A DNA stretch of 64,000 nucleotides from Opitutaceae bacterium (GTDB lineage Bacteria > Verrucomicrobiota > Verrucomicrobiia > Opitutales > Opitutaceae). The translations under genes were made by a program, and so were the position numbers. Below, in pieces: positions 45,818 through 53,927 of this stretch. The stretch covers positions 35,918 through 99,917 of the forward strand of contig JAHCAZ010000013.1 of assembly GCA_019634615.1 (NCBI GenBank), written 5' to 3'. The first letter of the stretch is position 1. Each line of letters starts with the position of its first letter. The notes beneath the pieces are model-generated. The model was not told where the DNA came from and ran no database searches. It was given only the letters and a program-made list of their open reading frames with translations.

Positions 45818-46630
45818 CTAAGCAACCGCATTAAGCGGTTCTAGGGTCGCATTTGGGAGGAAGGCTCCGCTCAGATCCAGTGGGAGGGTTCCCTGAACGG
45901 CTAGGTGATAGGCCACCGATAGGGCGGTGCCGCGCGCCAGGCCCAATGCAGCGTCGCAACGCGAGCAAACCGTGCGCAATGGGGCGCCCGTCCCAAGGTG
46001 AGGGACGATCCAAGCGGTGACATCGCGGGCGGGCCGCGCACCACAGGGCAGCCGGCCCTCTTCCGCAAATTCCATAATCAAATCCATGTTCGCGATCAGT
46101 TGACGTGGCAGGTTGGTGTCGAGGATCAGCGACCAAGGAGTGCGCCGCTTCGTCCAATACGATTGCTCAATGGCGAGTTTCTCGACGACCCGCGGCGTGA
46201 GATCCTTTGCTTGCTTCACGGCATAGGCGTGCCGCTGGAGCCCGCCGCCCTGCCGCTTGAAAGTAACAACCAAATCGGTGGACATAATGATGTCCTGGCC
46301 ACGCACGGCGGGGTGGCCTACCCCAAGCTCGTGCGCAATTTCGCGCGTCAATGCAGGGTCTAGGGCAAACTGCTCGGCTAGATTTACCACGCCCATTCCC
46401 GGTGCGTGGAACATGAGGAGTGTGTCGAATTCTGGCGTGGAGACCGGGTGCATGACTCGGTTTACAACCCAGGAGCCGAACATCGTCCGGAAGCCGAACG
46501 AGGGAAAGTCCACCACGGTGAATAGCGGCTCGTATTCCTCGGGCGGCGCCTCAAGACGGCATTTGCCTCGGGCAACGACACACTTCTCGTAGTCGCGCGC
46601 GAGGAAGAGGGGATGGAAGCGCCCACTCAT
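45818..46630 (-). CDS. tnsA: TnsA endonuclease subunit
   Basis: 270 residues from the ATG at 46630, matching Tn7 TnsA (273); the frame continues to a TTG at 46759 without support. Strong collinearity with Tn7 TnsA from YEPLFTVVDFPSFGF through GHPAVRGQDIIMSTD and EKLAIEQSYWTKRRTPW. Restriction-enzyme-like active site: E67 (STPE), D119 (MSTD) and K139 (AVK). The glutamine two residues before the lysine in Tn7 (QVK) is alanine here. It cuts the 5' ends, giving cut-and-paste movement. Confidence 0.92.
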   Translation of the reverse strand: MSGRFHPLFLARDYEKCVVARGKCRLEAPPEEYEPLFTVVDFPSFGFRTMFGSWVVNRVMHPVSTPEFDTLLMFHAPGMGVVNLAEQFALDPALTREIAHELGVGHPAVRGQDIIMSTDLVVTFKRQGGGLQRHAYAVKQAKDLTPRVVEKLAIEQSYWTKRRTPWSLILDTNLPRQLIANMDLIMEFAEEGRLPCGARPARDVTAWIVPHLGTGAPLRTVCSRCDAALGLARGTALSVAYHLAVQGTLPLDLSGAFLPNATLEPLNAVA

Positions 46631-46915
46631 GCTAGCAGGCGGGGCCGCGCGGAAATGCGCGACCACATAAACTGTTTTTTCATTGGCCAATAAGCACTTA
46701 GGTGCCGTGTTGGGGCTTTTCTCAAACTGCGCGCATTGAGGGCACGACGCACGTGCCAACTAAAACGCGCCCATTCGCGCAGTTTTCTTGACTGCGCAAT
46801 AGTGCCGGGCCAACGTCCCTTCGTCAGAGCTCGTAACTCCGACAAGCTGGTTTCAGCCCGTCACGCCATCGCGTCGCAAGACGCGGAGGACCTCAGGTTG
46901 AAGTCCGTTTCTAAG
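46631..46915. promoter_or_regulatory. tns operon upstream region with AAACTGCGCG inverted repeats
   Basis: 285 bp without a gene. AAACTGCGCGCATT (about 46734-46747) faces an inverted AAACTGCGCGAAT (about 46774-46786), with another ACTGCGCAA at 46791 and GGCAC..GTGCC between (46741-46757). These could be operators controlling tnsABCD. They do not match the transposon-end units, so they are not an inner end. Confidence 0.45.
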
Positions 46916-46964
46916 CAGGCCGACGGATCGCTCTTCTCGATTGAGCCGTCGGCCTGTTGCTTTT
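46916..46964. terminator. Strong stem terminator between tns region and 166-residue gene
   Basis: CAGGCCGACGG (46916-46926) pairs exactly with CCGTCGGCCTG (46946-46956), followed by TTGCTTTTG on the plus strand. On the minus strand it lies just after the stop of the gene at 46975, so it probably isolates that gene from the tns operon. Confidence 0.7.
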
Positions 46965-46974
46965 GTAAGGTAAG

Positions 46975-47475
46975 TTAAGCGGCCTTCAGCTTATAGACGT
47001 GGGCGCCTCCCTTTTCGCCCTTCGAGGAAATGTCAAACAGCCGCTCGCTCATGCGTAGCGCGTAAAGCTCCTTGCTATAGCGCTCGCTGGGGATCTTCGC
47101 CGCTGCGCCGGGGAACTGGGCCTCGATATAGTCTCTTACTTGCCTAAGTGTGAATGGCTGCGTTTGCGAGAGCACGGCCTCACGAATCATGTCCTTCACA
47201 GACTTCGCGGCTCCGGTCTCCGTCGCCCCAAGGGCTGCCTTCGTTTGTCCAGCACGGGGTCGCGTGCCAGTGGGCCGCAACCGTGCGCCGACGCCGGTGG
47301 TTGTCGACTGGCGCACAGGGCGCGGAGCAACCCTGGCCGTGAAGCGATGCCCTACACGGGCCGCCTCCGCCGCCTTATCTCCGCGAAGTGCCTCGATGGC
47401 CGCATTGCAGCGGCGCACAAACTCGTCTCGCTCAGCCTCGATCCCCCGAATAATTGCCTGCATTTGCTCAGACAT
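46975..47475 (-). CDS. Hypothetical protein with C-terminal winged-helix-like region
   Basis: 166 residues from the ATG at 47475 (MSEQMQAIIRGIEAERDEF); the upstream extension is not supported. The N-terminus is a charged helix, the middle is low-complexity Arg/Thr/Ala. The last 70 residues (MIREAVLSQTQPFTLRQVRDYIEAQFPG, MSERLFDISSKGEKGGAHVYKL) look like a winged-helix DNA-binding fold. It lies upstream of tnsA in the same orientation behind a terminator. A regulatory role is a guess. Confidence 0.55.
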   Translation of the reverse strand: MSEQMQAIIRGIEAERDEFVRRCNAAIEALRGDKAAEAARVGHRFTARVAPRPVRQSTTTGVGARLRPTGTRPRAGQTKAALGATETGAAKSVKDMIREAVLSQTQPFTLRQVRDYIEAQFPGAAAKIPSERYSKELYALRMSERLFDISSKGEKGGAHVYKLKAA

Positions 47476-47947
47476 GGAGGGAACGCTATGGGTTCCCCAA
47501 GGAACGCTGACAAGCAGAATCCGAGAGTCCCCCTCCCAAAAACCCTCCTTGGTCTCAGAAGGGGGGGCTCCATCACCCCTCCCAAACAATGACGCCCTAG
47601 AGCGAAAATCGGGGTCATTGTATTATCCAAAAGCGAAACCGAAGTAACCCAGCGCCCCAAAGCAGCTCGATCGGCATGCGCAGGGCCACGGCCGGGGTTA
47701 GGCTTTTCGTGTCCACACCGGGTTATTTCGGCTCCCCGTTCACCCCAAAGCCGACCGATCCTGCAAAGCACCCCGGCCTCGCGGCCTGCGCCGCAAGAGG
47801 CGGGAAAATCGCGCGCGGCAAATCGAAGCTTCCGCATGGATAGACTGATACTATCCCCAGGTCTTGGCCCGGACTATGACCCCGTGTGTTTTTCACACAT
47901 TGACAATACGAAATCCGTCTCTTTCATTTGTGTGAATTTCACACATC
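47476..47947. other. Non-coding region with operator-like palindromes at its right edge
   Basis: 470 bp without a convincing gene; short frames on either strand show no conserved features. The right 65 bp hold a promoter and two palindromes described separately. The rest contains only short GC hairpins such as GGCCTCGCGGCC (about 47777). Confidence 0.5.
47884..47945 (+). promoter_or_regulatory. Promoter flanked by two TGTG..CACA palindromes
   Basis: GTGTG-TTTTT-CACAC (47884-47898) and TGTGTGAA-T-TTCACACA (47929-47945, perfect eight-base arms) flank TTGACA (47900-47905). The second palindrome ends two bases before the ATG of the next gene, leaving no room for a ribosome-binding site. It looks like a repressor-controlled promoter; the repressor is not identified. 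Confidence 0.6.
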
Positions 47948-48307
47948 ATGAATTCCGCGCGTGGCACCCCTTCTCCCGAAAACGAGCCCAGCCGGCCCGC
48001 CGCTCAACGGCTTGAGGCCTTGATTGCAGCGAAGCAGGTCATTGTATTTGTGCCCGGGATCCCCGACAAGGAGTTCCCCTACATTATCTGCTCAATGTGG
48101 GGCGCAATTCCAACGAACGAGCTGTTTGTTCGCCTCACGAACGGGGAGGTATCTTTCGTCGAATCTATCCCTTCGCCACTGGAAGTGCCCGCAATGGGCG
48201 ACCGACTGTTTGGCATGGATGCGGATGACGCCCAAGCCGCAGGCGCCCTAGCCGACCAACTGTGGGAGCGCCACAAACACCAACTGATTCGCGGAAAATC
48301 ATCGTGA
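47948..48307 (+). CDS. Small hypothetical protein
   Basis: 119 residues, no signal peptide or membrane segment; EALIAAKQVIVFVPGIPDK, TNELFVRLTNGEVSF and AAGALADQLWERHKHQL are the structured parts. No family recognised. There is no Shine-Dalgarno because an operator-like palindrome fills the 19 bp before the ATG, so the message may be leaderless. It stands between the tns region and the cnr unit. Confidence 0.6.
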   Translation: MNSARGTPSPENEPSRPAAQRLEALIAAKQVIVFVPGIPDKEFPYIICSMWGAIPTNELFVRLTNGEVSFVESIPSPLEVPAMGDRLFGMDADDAQAAGALADQLWERHKHQLIRGKSS

Positions 48308-48314
48308 TGCCGTC

Positions 48315-48381
48315 TCGCCGCCCGGCTTCGCGGCGAAGGACGATCAACAGAACTTCAAATGTTACCCGGTTATACACCGGG
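48315..48381. terminator. Two hairpins between convergent genes
   Basis: TCGCCGC/GCGGCGA (48315-48321 and 48330-48336) and CCCGG/CCGGG (48365-48369 and 48377-48381) lie between the convergent 119-residue gene and the sigma-factor gene. No T-tract follows, so a terminator function is only likely. Confidence 0.4.
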
Positions 48382-48440
48382 CACCCAATGCGCGCGGGCC
48401 TGTCGCCACTCGCGCTCATTTTGGTTGCAGTCGAACCCGG

Positions 48441-49028
48441 TTACGCCCGCGATGAGGGTCGGTCCGGAATCTTGTGTCCCAAAAGCCTGTAAAGCCTCCG
48501 CCGAGCATGGGCGACCCGCATCTCAACCGTTTTCGGCGTTGTCCCCAAGATTTCAGCCGCTTCGTTCTGCGATTTCCCCTCCAGGCAAAACAGGATCAGC
48601 GCCGACTTGAGTTTGTGGGGCAACCTATCGATGGCCGCCTGAAGGAGCGCGAAGCGCTCGCGTTGGCCCGCCCGGGTCTCTGGAGTCGGTGTGGTATCAG
48701 CCACCTCCAAGGGGGGCTGTTCGTCCGGACCGGGCGCATTCAGTGACACTTCCCGCACCCGACGACTAAGACGCCGGCCTTCGTCCCTAGTTAGGTTGAG
48801 TGCGATAGCGTAGATCCACGTCTTGACCGACGAGCGCGGCTTAAAGGTGTTAGCCTTGAAAAACACCCTCACGAAGGTCTCCTGCACAACGTCGCGGGCG
48901 CTCGTCTCGTCCCGCAGATAGCGATAGACGAAATAGGTTAGTGGCTCTCGATGGCGGTTGATGAGTTCGTTCAGTGCCGACTCATTACCTGCCTGGAGTT
49001 CCTCGATGAGCGGCAGGTCGGGATCCAC
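48441..49028 (-). CDS. ECF sigma factor of a CnrYXH-like metal-sensing unit
   Basis: 195 residues with sigma region 2 (RYLRDETSARDVVQETFVRVF, WIYAIALNLTRD) and region 4 (LPHKLKSALILFCLEGKSQNEAAEILGTTPKTVEMRVAHARRRL). It is the third gene of a Y-X-H arrangement (anti-sigma, sensor, sigma), the order of cnrYXH in Cupriavidus. It would direct RNA polymerase to metal-efflux promoters, probably including the divergent cus operon. Confidence 0.88.
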   Translation of the reverse strand: MDPDLPLIEELQAGNESALNELINRHREPLTYFVYRYLRDETSARDVVQETFVRVFFKANTFKPRSSVKTWIYAIALNLTRDEGRRLSRRVREVSLNAPGPDEQPPLEVADTTPTPETRAGQRERFALLQAAIDRLPHKLKSALILFCLEGKSQNEAAEILGTTPKTVEMRVAHARRRLYRLLGHKIPDRPSSRA

Positions 49029-49033
49029 GTGGA

Positions 49034-49465
49034 TCAGGGTGATTGTTCGAGCGCTTGCTGGGCCAAGGTCAGCAGCCTGTCACCCTGTTCGGGCGAGAGC
49101 ACGGCGCGCATGGCAAACACGTGCTCAATGGAGGTCTTTTGCAGCTCTCCCATGCAGTGATGCACGTGCTCGACCGCGGCGGTCACCCGTGAGGTGTAGG
49201 CCTTGTCCTCGGCCATGACTCGCGCGAGCTGGCGATTGGCTTCCTGAAGTGCTTCAGCGAGCTGACGCTGGCGCGCGCCAAAGGTCTGCTCGATGGGCTC
49301 AAGCGCCTTGAGCTGTTCGGCCGTGAGCTTCAGCTCCCGATGAAGCCACTCGTGAGAGGTGACCTCATCCGGGGTGACCCGGTGATGGGAGAAATGCAGC
49401 GTCAGGTAGCAGGCGATAGTGGCCACCGCGGCCGTTGCGCAAAGAAATAGAATGAACTTTTTCAT
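49034..49465 (-). CDS. cnrX: Periplasmic metal sensor, CnrX-like
   Basis: 143 residues: one N-terminal membrane anchor (ILFLCATAAVATIACYLTL), then a helical periplasmic sensor. The residues H38 and H42 (SHEWLH), E59, H115 and M119 (EHVFAM) reproduce the CnrX nickel/cobalt ligands H42, H46, E63, H119 and M123 with every spacing kept. In that family, metal binding releases the sigma factor from the membrane anti-sigma. The start overlaps the anti-sigma stop by 4 bp. Confidence 0.88.
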   Translation of the reverse strand: MKKFILFLCATAAVATIACYLTLHFSHHRVTPDEVTSHEWLHRELKLTAEQLKALEPIEQTFGARQRQLAEALQEANRQLARVMAEDKAYTSRVTAAVEHVHHCMGELQKTSIEHVFAMRAVLSPEQGDRLLTLAQQALEQSP

Positions 49466-49824
49466 CGCAGGAGGCTGCCGCCAGCGTCCTTGGGGCTGGT
49501 TAACACCGATCCGATGGTGTTCGCGCTGACGGCAAACACCTCAAGGTGAATAGACTGCCGCGCCAACCGGCGTTCTTTTTCCGCGCGGCCGATCATCACG
49601 GCCGGCACGATACCAACTATGGCCGCGAAGGTGAGGGCCGCAACCGCCAGGTGCGGTTCAGAAATAAAGTCGGGCAATTCGAGTGCGGCCGATATGCGCG
49701 ACCAAAGCGACTGCGTTCGGCGACGCCCGATTTCCCGCCAGATTTCGGCGTCGGTTGGCCCCGTGACGCGGGGCAACGGTTGTCTGGCATACTCAGACAG
49801 CATGGAGTTCAGATCGCTGCTCAT
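49462..49824 (-). CDS. Membrane anti-sigma factor, CnrY-like
   Basis: 120 residues from the ATG at 49824 (a GTG at 49848 is possible). A cytoplasmic part of about 75 residues with a short helix (LNSMLSEYARQPLPRV) that would bind the sigma factor, one transmembrane helix (LAVAALTFAAIVGIVPAVMI) and a short periplasmic tail. Sequence similarity to CnrY is low, as is usual for these proteins; the assignment rests on size, topology and gene order. Confidence 0.75.
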   Translation of the reverse strand: MSSDLNSMLSEYARQPLPRVTGPTDAEIWREIGRRRTQSLWSRISAALELPDFISEPHLAVAALTFAAIVGIVPAVMIGRAEKERRLARQSIHLEVFAVSANTIGSVLTSPKDAGGSLLR

Positions 49825-50009
49825 ATAAATAGAACGCAGGAATAGCACTTTCCCCTCAAAAATCTATCTCCGGATAGCGGGATTCGAGCCAAGGTGGACA
49901 CACTGGTTTCAATATCTGCGCAGCCCTGAGCAAAAAATGCATGAGGGAAACCACCGGCCGCCGGGGTATAACCTGACGTAAAACAAACCCTCCACTCGAA
50001 GGAACCACG
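49825..50009. promoter_or_regulatory. Divergent promoter region of the cnr and cus units
   Basis: 185 bp separate the two transcription units. GGGAAACC..GGTATAACC (about 49943-49973, plus strand) and TGAAACC..CGAATCCC (minus strand, about 49884-49912) have the GAAAC-type minus-35 of ECF promoters, but the spacings differ. GAAGGAACC lies before the 50010 start. Confidence 0.35.
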
Positions 50010-50237
50010 ATGAACATCTCAAATCTCTCCCGACTATCGGCGGCCGGCCTCCTTATCGCCGTGCTCCTCACCAGCACCGCAGTTGCCGGCCCAGGCCCCG
50101 ATTACAGGGCGCGCATGGACAAGCACCGGAAATCTGCCTCGTATCCGTCCGCTTGGCGGACCCAGGCGGACGACGACACCAAGGCCCAGGCTGCCGCCGG
50201 CTGCACCGACTGCCAAGGCTGCGCCAAGAAATCCTAA
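50010..50237 (+). CDS. Small exported Cys-rich protein
   Basis: 75 residues: signal peptide (LLIAVLLTSTAVAG), then a short polar chain ending GCTDCQGCAKKS, a CxxCxxC metal-binding tail. It starts the right cargo and is preceded by GAAGGAACC, a reasonable ribosome-binding site. Probably a periplasmic metal-binding peptide; no named family. Confidence 0.65.
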   Translation: MNISNLSRLSAAGLLIAVLLTSTAVAGPGPDYRARMDKHRKSASYPSAWRTQADDDTKAQAAAGCTDCQGCAKKS

Positions 50238-50362
50238 CCGCCACGCCGTTGGTCACCATCAATCCAGCCGCTGCCACCGCCGCGCGGTTGGATTTTTGGG
50301 CCCGGCCCCTGCACCCTAACCCCATCCCACCTACCTCTTCATCCCTCCCTCATTATCAACAC

Positions 50363-51094
50363 ATGAAACTCTGCCGCTCTTCCGCCGTTCTCGCGCTTAC
50401 CAGCCTGTTGTTGGTCAGCGTGCCGCAACTATTCGCTCAACACACCGGGCACAGCTCCGCCGTCACTCCCTCACCCAAGGTCGAAGGCGCTCCGCGAACA
50501 GAAGCTTCCGCAGCCGCCCTGCAAGCAATCGCCACTGCCATGAGCGATGCCAGCGCGGCCCTGGCCGACGACGACTTCGACCGTTACCAAGCCCTGCGAA
50601 CGACGGTTCGTAGCGCCCTCCACGATCTGTCGGACGCCGATGCGAAACTGGCAGCCAGTCTGACGGCAAACCTGGCCGATCCTCTGCCCAGCCGGAGCAA
50701 CATCACCGAAGCCCGCAAGGACTTTGTCCGGTTCAGCACGGCGGTGACCGATGCGGTGAGGAGCCGGAATATCCATCAAGCCGCCAATCTCCGCATCTTT
50801 GAATGCACGATGGCTCCAGAGATCGGAACCGGGCGCTGGCTGCAACGGGCCGCCGCCGCCAGGAATCCGTTCTACGGCTCGGCGATGCTCAAGTGCGGCG
50901 TCGAACTCGACCGGAAGACCTCGGCGCGGGCACTGCCTCCGGGCCACCCGCCGATCGAGTCGCTGACACCGACCGACTACGCACGATATTCCGACACCAA
51001 GCCGGTCGCCGCTACCAGTGGCGGATGCGGTAGCTGCGGCATGAGCAAGGAAGCCATGGCCGCAGGCGAACCCTGCGAACACGGCAAGAAGTAA
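50363..51094 (+). CDS. DUF3347-domain periplasmic protein
   Basis: 243 residues from the ATG at 50363, with a signal peptide ending QLFAQ. The middle is the DUF3347 helical domain (MSDASAALADDDFDRYQAL, SALHDLSDADAKLAASL, RKDFVRFSTAVTDAV), followed by ECTMAPEIGTGRWLQ and NPFYGSAMLKCG, where Cys/Met residues probably bind copper. The tail has GGCGSCGM and EHGKK. In other bacteria this domain is fused to or located beside CusB adaptors, as here. Its stop overlaps the cusC start by 1 bp. Confidence 0.82.
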   Translation: MKLCRSSAVLALTSLLLVSVPQLFAQHTGHSSAVTPSPKVEGAPRTEASAAALQAIATAMSDASAALADDDFDRYQALRTTVRSALHDLSDADAKLAASLTANLADPLPSRSNITEARKDFVRFSTAVTDAVRSRNIHQAANLRIFECTMAPEIGTGRWLQRAAAARNPFYGSAMLKCGVELDRKTSARALPPGHPPIESLTPTDYARYSDTKPVAATSGGCGSCGMSKEAMAAGEPCEHGKK

Positions 51095-52473
51095 TGGCCC
51101 CTCGAATCGTCATGACGCGAAAACACATCTTCACAACGGTTGGCGGCATCGCCATTCTCGGCAGCACGCTCGGTCTGACCGGCTGCGTGGGCCGCCCGGT
51201 GGCTGTGGAGAAGACGGCCCGCCGCCAAGTAGCGGACGTGACGAGCCAACTCGGCGCACAACCCCACGATGTCAACCTGCCCCCGTTGACGGCAGAATCA
51301 TCCCATGCTGATGCTCTGCGCTTCGCCGTGTTGAATCATCCTCGGGTCCGCGCAGCCTACTACGACTGGGCGCGTTCGGTGGAACGTATCACGGTCGAGC
51401 GTTCGCTGCCGGACCCGGTCTTCGTGTTCGAGGCCGATGTTTCGGATATGATCTCGTCCTTGATGCCGGGCCTGATGCTCGAACTGCCGGGATCGCGCAA
51501 ACGCGCCCTGGCGGCCAAGGCGGCGTCCGCCGAATCGGAAGTGAAGTATCGCGAGTTGGAAGCGCAGGTGCAGCAGGTGGCTTTCGGCTTCAAGAAGGCC
51601 TACTATCAGCTCTACTTTCTCGAAGCGAAGCTCCGGGTGAATGCCGAGTCCCTGGACCTACTGAAGGATCTCGAAGCCATCGCCCGCCGTCAAAACGAGG
51701 TCGGCAAGGCGACCCTCCAGGACGTGCTTCGCGCCCAGATCGAGCAGGACAAGATGACAGCCGAAATCGCCAACCTTGGAGATGCCCGCCTGGCCCTGCT
51801 TGCTCAATACAAGGCCGCGCTCGGTCTTCAGCGCATGGAGCCCGAGCCGTCGATCCCCGCTCGGTTCGAGACTACACCGATCGAGGTAAACCCTGACCGG
51901 CTCTGGCAGATCGCGGTGGCCCGCAATCCGGCCCTCCGCACGATGACCGCCGAAGTGCGCGTCGCCGAGGCGTCGCTGGCCGTGGCCAAGCGCTCCCGCT
52001 ACCCGGATTTCTCGGTCGGCCTGGAAGCCGATCTCAAGGCTTCTCCTATCATGGCCCGTCCCTCTCTCGGTGTAACCCTGCCGATCTGGCGGGACAAAAT
52101 AGCCGCCGAAATCGCCTCGGCGCAATCCGCCAAGCAAGCTGGTGAAGCTCGGTTGGCTGCCGAGCAGATCATGGTCGCCGTCGAATTGGCCGAGAAGACT
52201 TTCATGTTCCGCGAGGCGACACGGAACCAAGCCTTGATCCAGCAGGACCTCCTGCCGAAAGCCGAGCAGTCTCTGGAAGTCGCCCGGTCGGCCTACGTCA
52301 CCGGCCGGACCGGATTTCTCGATGTGGTCGAAGCGTCGCGCTCGCTGCTGGACTTTCAACTGCAACGGATCGAGGCCGAGACCCAGCGTGAACTCTCGTT
52401 GGCCGAACTCGCCCTGCTCGTAGCCGGCATCCCTCCCGAAAACTCCCCCCTCAAGAACGTTGAGTCCAACTGA
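51094..52473 (+). CDS. cusC: Outer-membrane efflux lipoprotein, CusC-like
   Basis: 459 residues; the inner ATG at 51112 may be the real start because it gives a compact lipoprotein signal (LGLTGC). TolC-fold repeats: NHPRVRAAYYDWARSVERI, GLMLELPGSRKRALAAKAASAESEVKYRELEA and NPALRTMTAEVRVAEASLAVAKRSRYP, with SVGLEADL. Outer-membrane channel for the CusCBA pump; 15 bp upstream of cusB. Confidence 0.9.
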   Translation: MAPRIVMTRKHIFTTVGGIAILGSTLGLTGCVGRPVAVEKTARRQVADVTSQLGAQPHDVNLPPLTAESSHADALRFAVLNHPRVRAAYYDWARSVERITVERSLPDPVFVFEADVSDMISSLMPGLMLELPGSRKRALAAKAASAESEVKYRELEAQVQQVAFGFKKAYYQLYFLEAKLRVNAESLDLLKDLEAIARRQNEVGKATLQDVLRAQIEQDKMTAEIANLGDARLALLAQYKAALGLQRMEPEPSIPARFETTPIEVNPDRLWQIAVARNPALRTMTAEVRVAEASLAVAKRSRYPDFSVGLEADLKASPIMARPSLGVTLPIWRDKIAAEIASAQSAKQAGEARLAAEQIMVAVELAEKTFMFREATRNQALIQQDLLPKAEQSLEVARSAYVTGRTGFLDVVEASRSLLDFQLQRIEAETQRELSLAELALLVAGIPPENSPLKNVESN

Positions 52474-52488
52474 ACTTTCCGAATCGCC

Positions 52489-53907
52489 ATGCGCACGAAA
52501 TTATTCCTCCTGACCATTCCCCTGCTGCTTTGGGCGCTGCTCGGCGCCGGATGCGGCGACGCCAACCACGATGGGCACGCCAAGGCGCAGAAATACCACT
52601 GCCCGATGCACCCGACGTATATCAGCGACAAGCCGGGTGACTGCCCGATCTGCAACATGAAGCTCGTGCCGATCAAGGACGAGCCGACGGTGGCTGCGGC
52701 TCCCGCCAGGTCCGAGGCCAGCGCGGCGAAGCCCGGGCAATACACCTGCCCGATGCACCCCAAGGTGGTCAGCGATGGCCCCGGCTCGTGCCCGGATTGC
52801 GGGATGGACCTCGAAGAGGTGCCTGCGGCCGATCCCCACGCAGGGCACAGGGCCACCGCCGCACCCGCTCCGGTTCCCGGCCGTATTGCGGTCTCCATCA
52901 GCCCCGAAAAACAGCAGTTGATCGGCTTGACGACGGAGCAGGTCTCGATTCGCAAGCTCACGCAGCCGGTGCGCGCGACGGCGACGCTGGAGCACGACGA
53001 AACCAGGCTAGCCCGCATCGCCCCCCGGTTTGCCGGCTGGGTGCGCGACCTGAAGGTCAACTACACCGGTCAGAAGGTTGCCAAGGGCGACCCGCTCTTC
53101 ACCGTTTACAGCCCGGAACTCTTCGAGGCCGAGAGCGAGTATCTCCTGGCCTTCCAGCGCGTCGCCCAATTGCAATCCCGTGAAGACACCACCCAGACAG
53201 AAAGCGCCAAGCGCCTGCTGGAATCGGCCCGCCGCAAGCTGTCGCTGTGGGAAATTGGCGAGTTGGAGATCGCCGAGTTGGAGAAGACCGGACAGGCCCG
53301 CGACGAGATCCTGGTGCGCTCGCCCGCATCCGGCCACGTCGTCACCAAGAACGCCGTGCAAGGTCGGGCCTTCATGGCTGGCGAGACGCTCTACGAGATT
53401 GCCGACCTCTCGCACCTTTGGGTGCGGGCCTACATTTTCGAGTTTGAGGCCCCCCTCATCAAGGAGGGGCAGTCCGCTCGCGTGACCTTCCCTTATCTTG
53501 GGAACCGCTCCATCGAGAGCCGGGTTACCTTCCTGTATCCGCACATCGACCCGCAAACCCGCCGCGCCGAGGTCCGGCTCGAAATCGACAACCCACAGCA
53601 CGACCTCCGGCCCCAAATGTGGGCAAATGTCGAACTGGAAGCGTCCTTCGGCGAGGTGCTCACCGTGCCGGCCAGCGCGATTATCGACACCGGCGTGCGC
53701 CTCGTGGCGTTTGTGATGCGCGACGACAACCACCTCGAACCCCGGGAAGTGACCATTGGGGCGAGGTCTGATGATTACTATCAGGTGCTCTCTGGCCTAA
53801 ACGACGGCGAGAAAGTCGTTGCCCGCGCCCTCTTCCTGATCGACTCCGAAAGCCAGCTCAAGGCCGCCATCTCCGGCATGGGCAGCGCGGGCGGACACAA
53901 CCACTGA
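52489..53907 (+). CDS. cusB: RND periplasmic adaptor CusB with two heavy-metal-binding domains
   Basis: 472-residue lipoprotein (LLGAGC). Two N-terminal heavy-metal-binding modules: YHCPMHPTYISDKPGDCPIC (36-62) and YTCPMHPKVVSDGPGSCPDC (85-111), each CPMHP...CPxC. Then the full adaptor: beta-barrel/lipoyl parts (TATLEHDETRLARIAPRFAGWV), the alpha hairpin (EAESEYLLAFQRVAQLQ), and the membrane-proximal domain. Unlike the short adaptor in the left cargo, this one has all domains. Ends GGHNH. Confidence 0.93.
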   Translation: MRTKLFLLTIPLLLWALLGAGCGDANHDGHAKAQKYHCPMHPTYISDKPGDCPICNMKLVPIKDEPTVAAAPARSEASAAKPGQYTCPMHPKVVSDGPGSCPDCGMDLEEVPAADPHAGHRATAAPAPVPGRIAVSISPEKQQLIGLTTEQVSIRKLTQPVRATATLEHDETRLARIAPRFAGWVRDLKVNYTGQKVAKGDPLFTVYSPELFEAESEYLLAFQRVAQLQSREDTTQTESAKRLLESARRKLSLWEIGELEIAELEKTGQARDEILVRSPASGHVVTKNAVQGRAFMAGETLYEIADLSHLWVRAYIFEFEAPLIKEGQSARVTFPYLGNRSIESRVTFLYPHIDPQTRRAEVRLEIDNPQHDLRPQMWANVELEASFGEVLTVPASAIIDTGVRLVAFVMRDDNHLEPREVTIGARSDDYYQVLSGLNDGEKVVARALFLIDSESQLKAAISGMGSAGGHNH

Positions 53908-53927
53908 GGCCACCAGCCCCATCGGCA

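Noticed and set aside
46724..46800. AAACTGCGCG repeats as an inner transposon end
   Set aside because: They do not match the TGTTTC terminal repeat or the GTGACG-type units, and no 5-bp duplication is seen there; operators are more likely.
47352..47837. 161-residue minus-strand frame upstream of the winged-helix gene
   Set aside because: It overlaps the better-supported frame at 46975-47475 and shows no domain features; Cys/Arg-rich shadow composition.
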